NCBI GenBank assembly: GCA_014607495.2
Contig: CP053160.1
Coordinates: 11,718,001 to 11,782,000 of the forward strand
Length of the DNA stretch: 64,000 bases
Source of the DNA: Carposina sasakii
Lineage: Eukaryota; Arthropoda; Insecta; Lepidoptera; Carposinidae
Direction of reading: 5' to 3'
The stretch's first letter is position 1. The number at the start of each line of letters is the position of its first letter. Positions 49,541 to 57,870 of the stretch are shown here, one piece after another. Position numbers and translations under genes: made by a program. The notes beneath the pieces are model-generated. The model saw nothing but the letters and a program-made list of their open reading frames with translations, did no database searches and was not told the DNA's origin.

Positions 49541-52500
49541 GTAAGACCTGTTTGTAGTTTGTAATTAGCACGTATCGTTGCTTACAGTAGCTAAATAATG
49601 AAACACTAAAAATTTGCACGTTATCTAATAATGTAGTACACAAAAATAATAATACGTGTGATAGTTGACATTCATCTAAATTACTAGCAACCAATATAGA
49701 ATTGAAAACAGAACCTCATCTCTGGTACAATTATGCCATGTCATAAAAAGTGTTATTAGTTAATTTAATTTATTCAGCTTTGTTTGCCGAGATTTGGCTA
49801 GTGTATAGCTATCGGGATGAAAAATAAAGTTGCCAATATGTAATTTAGAAAAGAGATGGTAAAATTCGTCATCCGAGTAATTGACCCGGTAGCTTAGTGG
49901 TTAGAGCGGCTGGCACGGTTTGCAGTGGTCGTGGGTTCGATTCCCACTCGGGTGAAGAATTTTTTCATTTTCTTTATTAATAATTTAATTATTTAATTTA
50001 CGTTATAATTTTATTATTTATTATGTATCTGTGTACTTTATCCGTCCAAACCAAAATTATTAATGAGTTTCAGTCATGTTTTAAATTTAAAAAAATATTA
50101 CAATTTTCAACAAAAGTAAAGCAGTGGGGTAAGCACGAACCTTCGTAACGCTAGAGCGACTCGCTAACAAAATCTATGGGATTTAACAGTTTGACGCTAG
50201 CGTTACGGACTATCGAGAGGTTCGTGCTAACCCCACAGTTTCCGAAAAGTATACTCCTTGACCGGGAAATAGAAACTATTATCTTTCATGTTTCACGTGA
50301 TATTATACTTAATTAAAATTTATTAATGGTATTTGTGCATGCCCACGTGCTTTGTTAGCTTATTAAGTGAAGTTGTATGCAGTTAGTGTAACATACACAT
50401 AGTTACTACCTACGTCTTAATCATATTAAAATAGATATTTATATACCTACATACATACATACATTTGACCCGGTAGCTCAGTGGTTAGAGCGCTAGCACG
50501 GTATGCAGAGGTCGTGGGTTCGATTCCCACTAGGGTGAGGATTTTTTTCCATTTCTTTATTAATAATTTTATAATACATTTTACTGTATAACCCGATAAT
50601 TTTCTTGGGTTCATTATTATATAGAGAAAATAGCATATGTGTGTACCTATGTATATAGGTATTGTTTACTGTAGTTTAAAGGAGCTTTTAATGTTAATTT
50701 TTCACGCTTTTTATGGTCACAAAATGCATGATATTGTACGTTTTTAGCAGTTAAGGGGAAGGACAAGGTTGATTGGTTGGCCCGATTGTCGCAGAGCGAA
50801 GGTAATGTTATCACAATTGCACATTTTAATTGATTGACTAACATAGACAGTAGTTTGTTGGTACGGTTGTTTATACCTACATTTTAGATGTTTTGCGTAT
50901 TGGTCATAGAATTTACTTAAATACATACATAACATTTATTAGTAACAAGAAATTTAGAAATCAAACTATCATTGAAGCCTCACTAGCACGACTGTCATTA
51001 AAATGTGTTTGCAAAAGGTGTTCGCAATAGTTTAGGCCGGCGAACAGTGAATTTTTCATACAAACGTTTATATAGAAATATTTTATTCAAGTTTATTTTA
51101 GTACAAGTATTGCATTATTTGGATAAACAAAATTGGTGCTAAATAAATAAATAAAACAAATATTTTCACCTACATATAAAATATATCGTTTGTATGAAAT
51201 TAATTTCTAATAGTACTGAGCTTTTACGTGCAAGGTAATGGGTGACTATAGGTACAGGAAATAGTCTAAGGCAGTCTTTCCCAAAGTGGGCGATAACGCC
51301 TCCTCGTGGGCGTTGAAGGCCTAGAGAGGGGCAGTTAAGGCCCCATAAAAAATAGCGCAACTAATATGCTATTGACATTTTTAAGGTGAAATAAAAATGG
51401 GGGCGCTACTGATTTTCAAAGTGGGCGTTAGACGAAATAAGTTTGCAAACCTCTGGTCTAAGGCCACCAAGGCCTAGTTTTCCTAACATGCAAGCTTGCA
51501 CTGCAATGTTGACCTCCCATAATAGTGATCCATACAACACTGACTACCGTGCGTAGGGCGCATCATTCGTGGATTTGGACGGCGTAAAAACGTGCTTGGA
51601 CAAGATGCCTTAGATTATTTTCTGTACACACTCGTACACGAGCTAAATTATCATGCTATCATTCATCCAATTTTGTCCTTTGAGTAAATATTTACATTTC
51701 ATGTCATTCATGAAAGTACGCTAGTACACACTAGTGTGTGTTATAAAAGTAATTTTCACTATGTAAGAGTACCTAAAGTATATGTACCTACTTAACTCAG
51801 TATCATTAGTGCCTTCCATTACGTACACGTACAGTGTTAAGCCTATTGATATACCTATTAGCTGTGGATATGTGACCAAATTGATTAAAATAAAATTGGT
51901 TCGGGTCTACTTTAGGTACTGATCGTAAACTGGTAATTTATTGCAATTTATACTTTGATTTTATAGTCCATAGCATAATACATTAATAATATATAGGTAA
52001 ATAATGAAAAAAAAAAATACTTTTTTTAAAATAAAATGGTTTCTAAAATGAAAAGAAGAAAGTGTAAAATTGATTAATAATTCAATTATCAAATATTTTT
52101 ATAAAAATTTTCCACGGACCAATCATTTTATAAATATGGCTTTTGTGAATCCATGGTGTAATTTACCCAATTTGTTTGAGAAAGCGTGAGTAACCGAGTG
52201 AGAGTGAGGAATCGCCATCACGAATCCTATAAACAATACCTATATATCAAAAACTGCCGCGAAGATTGATGTACCTACTTAATTATTTTTTCGTCTTCCC
52301 AATAAATAATAATTTTGTCACACTTTAAACCACTTAAACTACGTGTAAACTAGTTTCACACTAAAGTACCTATATTTATACATTATACAAACTTTGCAGC
52401 ATTTTGATTTAAAGTATGGAGTTAACAGTTATAATGGTGTTGGTTTATAAATAACTCTTTGACGAACTGGGGAGTAAAAAATCATGCAAATTGCAGGCCT

Positions 52501-55500
52501 AGGTGTGATCGCTGCACCGGGATCGGACAATGCTCCTGGCGAACTGGGCAAACCGGTTGTGCTACCAAAGAACCTTAGCGTAGAAACAAAGGACGCAATA
52601 GCCGAAGGCTGGAAGAAGAACGCCTTTAATCAGTATGTCAGTGACCTGATATCGATTAGACGAAAACTGCCAGATCCCAGAGATGAATGGTAAGACCTTT
52701 ATATATTTTTCCCATGAGACCACTCCTTTTGAGAAGTAAGGACGCAAACTAGTACCTAGTATATATATATTTTTTTTAATTGGAGTAATAGTTAACAAAT
52801 GAGATGGGTATTAATCTTAATGTGCTATCCCTGATGTCTTTACAGTGGTTTCGAATTTTTGTCTCATCGTTAGGGAATATAGAGTGCATCTGTGTTTATA
52901 GTGCACATTCTTCTGCTGGCTATTCTTTGCAGCAATTGGCCTCTGGGGCCAAAATACGATCTCGGGTGTCGAGGATTATTAAGGCTCGAGCACACCGGAT
53001 GCGTATGCGTGCACGTAAGCGTAGACGTGCACGTACCTCTGAGTTTAATATATAGAACTGTCATCGCTTGATGTCTATGCTTACGTCCATACGCATCCGG
53101 TCTGCCCGTGCCTATACAGTTCCATACATTACAACTCGGAGGTACGTATACGTCTACGCTTATGTGCACGCACACGCATCCGGTGTGCTCGAGCCTTTAA
53201 CGTGCTAATAACTATTTATATTTTTAGGTGTAAAAAACCGGGCCGCTATCTAAAAGACCTCCCACAGACGTCGGTGGTGATCTGTTTCCACAACGAGGCG
53301 TGGTCCGTTTTACTCAGGACCGTGCATTCAGTGCTCGACAGGTCACCCGAACATCTGATTAAGGAAATTATACTAGTTGATGACTTCTCAGACATGCGTA
53401 AGTACTGTTATTTGAGGCCGTTTAACATATTTAACTAATAATGTTACTTACGAATATTAAGACGTTTCTCGGTATTAAGACGGTCTTAATTACCATTTAC
53501 CATTGAAAACTTTTAGAGATAGTTCTACATGTTTCTAGCGAATAACATTTTATTATTTTTATTTTCAGCACATCTAATGCAGCAGCTAGACGATTATATG
53601 TCCTCTTTGCCGAAAGTAAGGATAGTCCGAGCTAGTAAACGAGAAGGCCTGATCAGGGCCAGACTTCTCGGAGCCAGATACGTTACAGCACCAGTATTGA
53701 CATATTTGGACAGCCACTGCGAATGTACTGAAGGTAAGTAATAAAAATTTACCATTTGTTAAAAAATTATGTTCTTTGAAATTCAATAGCATCACTCTTA
53801 CGGTAGTGTATCGTCCAATTAACCAATTTACCTTAATACAATTCGTAAAAATCAGTAAAAAAAAATGCTTTTGCAGGGTGGTTGGAGCCACTGCTAGACA
53901 GAATAGCCCGTAACAGCACCAACGTCGTGTGTCCAGTTATTGACGTAATTGATGACAACACATTAGAATTCCATTATCGAGACTCTACATCTGTCAACGT
54001 TGGTGGTTTCGACTGGAATCTTCAGTTCAATTGGCATCCAGTACCAGCGAAAGAGAAAGCAAGGCACGAAAATACAGCTGAACCTGTCTGGTCGCCGACA
54101 ATGGCTGGTGGACTTTTCGCTATAGATAAAGCCTTCTTCGAAAAACTTGGAACTTATGACAGTGGATTCGATATCTGGGGCGGAGAGAATCTGGAGCTGT
54201 CGTTCAAAACTTGGATGTGTGGTGGGACTCTTGAGATTGTTCCATGCTCGCACGTGGGACATATATTCAGAAAACGATCTCCATACAAGTGGCGGACAGG
54301 AGTTAATGTACTGAAGAAGAATTCAGTGCGATTGGCTGAGGTAATTTTGGTGTATTTGTAATATCTTTCAGGCACCGACTACAACTTAAAGACCAAGCTT
54401 AGACCAACTTTTGAACGTAAACAAAATTACCAATCGCCGTGTCACTGCCAAATCTCGATGAACGTATGTCCCCTAGCAATGCTTGTTCTTTTCTAAACTA
54501 CCAGGGAGGTTAACGTGAAATGTCAAAGCAGTATTGTTTTTATTATAGAATCATGATGGTACTATTTGCTTCGCACAATCTTGCTTCCACTATGTAGATA
54601 ATCCTGCTCTCTTCTAGCTAATATTGTTAATAGTAACCTACCAGACACTACAAAGATTTTTTAATAGCATAGCTAATTTACCACAATATATTATTCTCTT
54701 TTAGGTATGGCTGGACGACTACGCCAAATATTACTACCAGCGTGTTGGTGACGATAAAGGTGATTATGGCGATATCTCAGGCAGAAAGAAATTGAGAGAG
54801 AAGTTAGGTTGCAAATCTTTCGATTGGTATCTGAAGAATATCTATCCAGAGCTGTTTATTCCTGGTGAAGCAGTCGCACATGGAGAGGTTTGTATATTAT
54901 ATATAGGTAAATTTGTAATAAAAAAAAAGTAGTAAAATTAAGTGTGTGTAGTTTCAAAGATACATTTTATTATCTGAATAAAAGATAAAGTTACAAAAAG
55001 GTTATATTGAACACACAACAGTAATCAATATAAATTCAGATTTTTAATTTACTTTCTTTATCTGAAGGTAATTTTTATTATACCTAGGCCAATAACATAG
55101 CATTCATGACTATGCAAATTGTTCGTGTATTTCAAATGTGATTACCCTATACAGATCCGAAATGCCGCATTCTCTAAGATTTGTCTGGATTCGCCAACTC
55201 GCAAAACAGACCATCATAAGCCGGTGGGACTGTACCCCTGTCATCGCCAAGGAGGAAATCAGGTCTTCTGTCGTTCAAAATACATCCTGCGGCAGTACCA
55301 CTTTGTAGGAGTGTTCGCATAAAGATTTTCATTTCGTTTAGGGGAATCCACTTTTTGCACTTTTGTTTTTTTTTTGGAGCACCGAAGGCACATTTTTCTT
55401 TACGCACTTGGAGCATGATTTTGCAATTTTTATTCTACTTGTATTACATGACACTGATTTGCTACTAGATACGAAACCCTGGGATATACAAGAGTTTCTG

Positions 55501-57870
55501 CCTTGACGGTAACACGGATGAGCAAGACAGATATCAAATCCTTCACGTCCATAGATGCCACAAATTGGGTGGCAATCAGGTATCGCTAACGAAGTGTGAT
55601 GTTTTCAGATTTTCGTTATTTGTTTCGGGGGCGAGAGTGTTTCGTGATATCAAAAGTGTGCAAGGATTGTTTGTGTTTTTTTTCTCCTTTTTCAACTAAG
55701 AATTTCTTTTCATCTTCATTTTCCTCTAATATAATTACTTGAATCGCCCATATTATGAATATATAAAGATTCAGGTGGAGATATTAGTGTGGCACGCTTG
55801 CTTTTATATGACACGCCTTTATAACTTATGGATCGCATCAGATCGCGAATACCTGGTCCGAAATGTGCGTGGACTCAGCTGCTGGCCCCGAAGATATGAA
55901 GAAACCCGTCAACTTATGGCCTTGCCATGGTGAATATGGCAACCAGGTTGGTTGATGGAAGCTACCACTTTCAATAGCTTTTTGCTTCCTTTAGTAGGTA
56001 GTTGGTTCATGGTTCGTACCACCAAAGAAGGTAAGTTGGGTGGCTAGTATGGTTATTACACTTAACAAACATAACATTCATTAATATTGTTTGCATTAGT
56101 GTCACTAACAAGAAATTTTCGTGTCACTATGGTTATTACATTTGACATGCAAGTTTCTCCTTGTGGCTTTCGTGGCTCCGAAATTGTATTAATCCATTTA
56201 GACGCAGCAAACTAACACTTATGTCATTAGATTCATATCATTATTACTCATATTTTCAGTACATATACCATTCATTTATAATGCAATTAGGTTAATTCCA
56301 TATTTCTACGTTTGTAATGATATTTTCGGGTCATATTCAAAATTTGCTCTTTCAAATTTGGTACTGCCGCAAGGTATTTTAGATTTAAGTTTAGTTTAGA
56401 ACTTTAACACTAGATTTACTAATTTATTAAAAATGTAAATCTCAATGTATTATATGTAAGTAATTATTGTTATATTTTTAATATGTTCATTAGGCGTTAG
56501 TTTTGTATTATCCTTGGGCTTAAGGCTTGGGATATAACTTGTAAATAGGTTTTCCACATGCTATACATATTATACATTTATTATGGGGGTTGCATAAAAT
56601 AATTTTGATAAGTGAAAATGGGCTAGACTTCACATAAATTATTATCATGGTTGTATTTTACAAAATACAGAAATGTAACAAAAGGGGAATTCACAAGTTA
56701 TTTCTTTTTGTGAATTTCTTCATACTATCTGGATAAATGAAACTGTGATTTTAAGTCTCGAGAAACTATGGAGACAGTTTCTCTGCAGTGAGCTATATTC
56801 TTAGCTTTTCGCTTAACATACCCCTTTTGCTACACCCTGCAGGGAGATAAACTTTATTATTAATTATACATTTATCTCAATTCTAACTGCAGTATATTGA
56901 ATATAACTTAGACACACATAAATTTACATTTAAACACTACAATATTATCATCCTTTAACACTGACTTTCGTGCTATTATTTCAATTTTGTTTTTAACAAT
57001 TCCAGTACTGGATGTATTCTAAAACTGGAGAGATTCGACGCGACGAGACGTGTCTGGACTACTCTGGACACGATGTGGTTTTGTACCCGTGCCACGGTGC
57101 CAAGGGCAATCAGCTTTGGTTATATGATCCCGTTGTAAGTATATTTCATTTAGTATCATAATATATGTATATTATCTAAATTATTATGTTTCCACTACGC
57201 GACTGTCTATGTCCACCCCATATTTTCTAAACATTTTTGATCCTACTCTCTATTTTAGTTTAATAACCCATGTTTTACTCTTCATAGAATAATGTTTTTT
57301 GTTTCATACATAGAGTTTTTAGATTCAATTATTCAAGTAAAAATTCCGGTACTGTCCCGTTTGTCCTCAATCTTACCGTATAGGGTAGTGAATTTTTCTC
57401 TATTTCGTTGTAAAGATTTTTTTTAAATATATTTCATTGACATTTTATGCTGTCGGGTTATCTGCTGCATAATAATTTTACTATACTCGTACACTTAATT
57501 CTAGGCATTTTTTTAGATGTTCTCCTTTATTGTTATTATATCTAATTGAATAAAGAAGACTTTACCACTTTCAGTACTAAAGATTTAATTCCAGCATAGT
57601 TTTAATTTTTGCCCTGAATAAATAAAATATATTCTCTTAACTCTTACTCATAAGTATTAAATTTTTACAATTACAAAATACAAATAAACTACTGTTATGT
57701 TTTTACAGATGAAATTAATAAAGCATGGATCCAGCGAGAAGTGCATAGCGATATCAAAGGCCAAAGATCAGGTCGTGATGGAAACGTGTGACGAGAGTGA
57801 AAAGAGACAGCAGTGGACCATGGAGAACTACAATGCTAAAAGACTGAGTCCGGAGGTTACAGCTGAGTAG
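49309..57870 (+). CDS. Pgant9: Polypeptide N-acetylgalactosaminyltransferase, pgant9-like (whole gene, spliced)
   Basis: Golgi enzyme that starts mucin-type O-glycosylation by moving GalNAc from UDP-GalNAc to Ser/Thr. Coding exons: 49309-49540, 52497-52689, 53228-53397, 53569-53733, 53877-54340, 54705-54887, one of three alternatives (55155-55262, 55469-55579 or 55842-55946), 57006-57134, 57709-57870. All junctions are GT-AG and phases match throughout. The product is 601, 602 or 600 residues, normal for GalNAc-Ts. Order: short cytosolic tail, membrane anchor at about 14-32, stem to about 140, GT-A catalytic domain at about 143-408 ([10 protein letters not shown] at 158-167, LVDD at 191-194, DSH at 246-248, WGGEN at 354-358, HVGH at 379-382), a linker, then the lectin domain at about 470-595. 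The catalytic sequence resembles the GALNT1/13 branch. The pgant9 symbol rests on that and on alternative lectin alpha exons, a known trait of Drosophila pgant9. Family call is very sure; orthology is probable. Confidence 0.9.
49881..49987 (+). mobile_element. tRNA-headed SINE, copy E2 (in intron 1)
   Basis: 72-base tRNA-like head at 49883-49954: acceptor-stem halves GACCCGG and TCGGGTG pair 6 of 7, the T arm GTGGG/CCCAC pairs fully, the D arm is normal. The anticodon stem does not pair, so this is not a working tRNA. A short body of about 33 bases, AT-rich and ending TTATTAATAATTT, follows. Nearly identical units lie at 1727-1839 and 50467-50573. Confidence 0.8.
49890..49944 (+). promoter_or_regulatory. 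Pol III internal promoter (A and B boxes) of SINE E2
   Basis: A box TAGCTTAGTGG at 49890-49900 and B box GGTTCGATTCC at 49934-49944 match the tRNA consensus exactly. T runs in the downstream body could act as a terminator. Confidence 0.7.
50122..50238. mobile_element. Foldback MITE in intron 1
   Basis: Arms starting CAGTGGGGTAAGCACGAACC on the left and ending GGTTCGTGCTAACCCCACAG on the right are inverted repeats. Inner parts (CGTAACGCTAG) also pair, leaving a loop of about 30 bases. No ORF. Superfamily not assigned. Confidence 0.75.
50467..50573 (+). mobile_element. tRNA-headed SINE, copy E3 (in intron 1)
   Basis: 71-base tRNA-like head at 50467-50537 with A box at 50474-50484 and B box at 50517-50527, then the same AT-rich body as E2. 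Flanked by an 8-bp direct repeat ATACATTT (50459-50466 and 50574-50581), a likely target-site duplication, although the left one overlaps an ACAT microsatellite. Confidence 0.8.
51272..51455. mobile_element. hAT-type MITE in intron 1, 8-bp TSD
   Basis: Begins CAGTCTTTCCCAAAG and ends GTTTGCAAACCTCTG, the CAG...CTG termini with TTTCCCAAA typical of non-autonomous hAT elements. A perfect 8-bp TSD, GTCTAAGG, lies at 51264-51271 and 51456-51463. 184 bp, no ORF. Confidence 0.85.
52497..52689 (+). CDS. Pgant9: Pgant9-like exon 2: stem and start of globular part
   Basis: Acceptor TTGCAG at 52491-52496. Enters in phase 1 (completing a Gly codon, [11 protein letters not shown]) and leaves in phase 2 within a Trp codon. 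It carries the conserved pre-catalytic segment [10 protein letters not shown], then [19 protein letters not shown], typical just before the catalytic domain in GalNAc-Ts. Donor GTAAGA at 52690. An in-frame ATG at 52484 lies in the intron, upstream of the acceptor, and is not the start. Confidence 0.92.
52982..53196. mobile_element. Palindromic MITE in intron 2, TTA TSD
   Basis: 215 bp. Left arm starts AGGCTCGAGCACACCGGATG; right arm ends CATCCGGTGTGCTCGAGCCT. Arms pair over about 60 bases, and a third partial arm copy (GCTTACGTCCATACGCATCC) sits inside. TTA flanks both ends (52979-52981 and 53197-53199), as for PIF/Harbinger elements; that assignment is inference. It ends 31 bases before exon 3. 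Confidence 0.8.
53228..53397 (+). CDS. Pgant9: Pgant9-like exon 3: first half of GT-A nucleotide-binding fold
   Basis: Acceptor TTTTTAG ends at 53227; donor GTAAGT at 53398. Encodes residues 142-198, including [10 protein letters not shown] (158-167), [13 protein letters not shown] and the LVDD motif (191-194), all hallmarks of the UDP-GalNAc binding half. A palindromic MITE ends about 30 bases upstream of the acceptor, so branch point and pyrimidine tract are squeezed between them. Confidence 0.95.
53569..53733 (+). CDS. Pgant9: Pgant9-like exon 4: catalytic domain with DSH metal motif
   Basis: Acceptor TTTTCAG ends at 53568; donor GTAAGT at 53734; phase 1 in and phase 1 out. Encodes residues 199-254. 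[14 protein letters not shown] is followed by [14 protein letters not shown], whose Asp246 and His248 form the DxH metal-binding pair of GT-A GalNAc-Ts (Mn2+ coordination with the UDP-sugar). Confidence 0.95.
53877..54340 (+). CDS. Pgant9: Pgant9-like exon 5: core of the catalytic domain
   Basis: Largest exon (464 bases), phase 1 in and phase 0 out, residues 254-408. It holds [43 protein letters not shown] (352-363) and [10 protein letters not shown] (377-386). His382 of the VGH motif is the expected third metal ligand. It ends at RLAE, where the GT27 linker begins. Acceptor TTTTGCAG, donor GTAATT (weaker than the others). Confidence 0.96.
54705..54887 (+). CDS. Pgant9: Pgant9-like exon 6: end of catalytic domain and linker to lectin
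   Basis: Phase 0 at both ends, residues 409-469. It starts [11 protein letters not shown] and contains [21 protein letters not shown] and [15 protein letters not shown], the conserved link from the catalytic domain to the ricin lectin. Donor GTTTGT at 54888. This is the constant exon spliced to any of the three alternative alpha-repeat exons. Confidence 0.95.
55155..55262 (+). CDS. Pgant9: Alternative exon 7A: lectin alpha repeat, basic version
   Basis: Phase 0-0, 108 bases, 36 residues. Starts IRN, carries the CLD sugar-binding motif (Asp481 in this isoform) and the CH...GGNQ closing motif, whose Gln pairs with YW of exon 8 to complete QxW. Six Lys/Arg against two Asp/Glu give net charge about +4. 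Acceptor CTATACAG is good; donor GTCTTC is poor. Shares IRN, CLD and GGNQ with 7B. Confidence 0.92.
55469..55579 (+). CDS. Pgant9: Alternative exon 7B: lectin alpha repeat, near-neutral version
   Basis: Phase 0-0, 111 bases, 37 residues, open throughout. Starts IRN, has CLD and RCHKLGGNQ. The loop after CLD is acidic (NTDEQD), while the exon as a whole has net charge about +1. Acceptor GCTACTAG has a weak pyrimidine tract; donor GTATCG. It lies 206 bases after 7A. It is a homologue of 7A, not a consecutive domain: exon 8 supplies the beta repeat. Confidence 0.9.
55842..55946 (+). CDS. Pgant9: Alternative exon 7C: lectin alpha repeat, acidic version
   Basis: Phase 0-0, 105 bases, 35 residues, open throughout. 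Starts IAN, has CVD in place of CLD and [10 protein letters not shown] at the end, so Cys, Asp, His, Asn and Gln of the alpha repeat are all kept. Five Asp/Glu against two Lys give net charge about -3. Acceptor GCATCAG; donor GTTGGT is weak. It lies 262 bases after 7B and 1059 bases before exon 8. Confidence 0.9.
56666..56842. mobile_element. Decayed TACAGGGTGTAAC-type foldback element in the intron after exon 7C
   Basis: Left end TACAGAAATGTAACAAAAGG and right end CGCTTAACATACCCCTTTTG then CTACACCCTGCAG match the ends of the better copy at 10672-10923, with substitutions. About 177 bp. Confidence 0.6.
57006..57134 (+). CDS. Pgant9: Pgant9-like exon 8: lectin beta repeat
   Basis: Phase 0-0, 43 residues. 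The first residues YW complete the alpha QxW motif of whichever exon 7 is used. It then has DETCLD (Asp523 with 7A numbering), [13 protein letters not shown] and YDPV: a full beta repeat with CLD and QxW intact. Acceptor ATTCCAG, donor GTAAGT. Confidence 0.95.
57709..57870 (+). CDS. Pgant9: Pgant9-like exon 9: lectin gamma repeat and stop
   Basis: 53 residues and a TAG stop at 57868. Contains KCIA where other repeats have CLD, then VMETCD and RQQW. The disulfide cysteines and QxW are kept, but the sugar-binding Asp is replaced by Ala, so this repeat probably does not bind GalNAc. Acceptor TTTTACAG at 57701-57708. Confidence 0.95.
   Translation: MKLIKHGSSEKCIAISKAKDQVVMETCDESEKRQQWTMENYNAKRLSPEVTAE

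Larger units (their letters stand above)
49541..52496 (+). other. Intron 1 of the Pgant9-like gene
   Basis: The longest intron (2956 bases), phase 1. It carries two tRNA-headed SINEs (49881-49987 and 50467-50573), a foldback element (50122-50238) and a hAT-type MITE (51272-51455), so most of its recognisable content is mobile DNA. Confidence 0.85.

Noticed and set aside
49883..49954. tRNA gene
   Set aside because: Promoter boxes and T arm are intact, but the anticodon stem does not pair, and the same head plus body occurs at two other places, one with a 12-bp TSD: a SINE.
52484..52693. ATG at 52484 as a separate gene start
   Set aside because: The ATG lies in the intron before a good acceptor; phase and sequence join exactly to exon 1.
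52870..53175. 101- and 83-codon frames with Arg/His-rich peptides in intron 2
   Set aside because: Produced by the palindromic MITE at 52982-53196.
54341..54360. Read-through of exon 5 into VILVYL
   Set aside because: A GT donor follows RLAE, and exon 6 continues with the conserved VWLDDY; the extra codons are intron.
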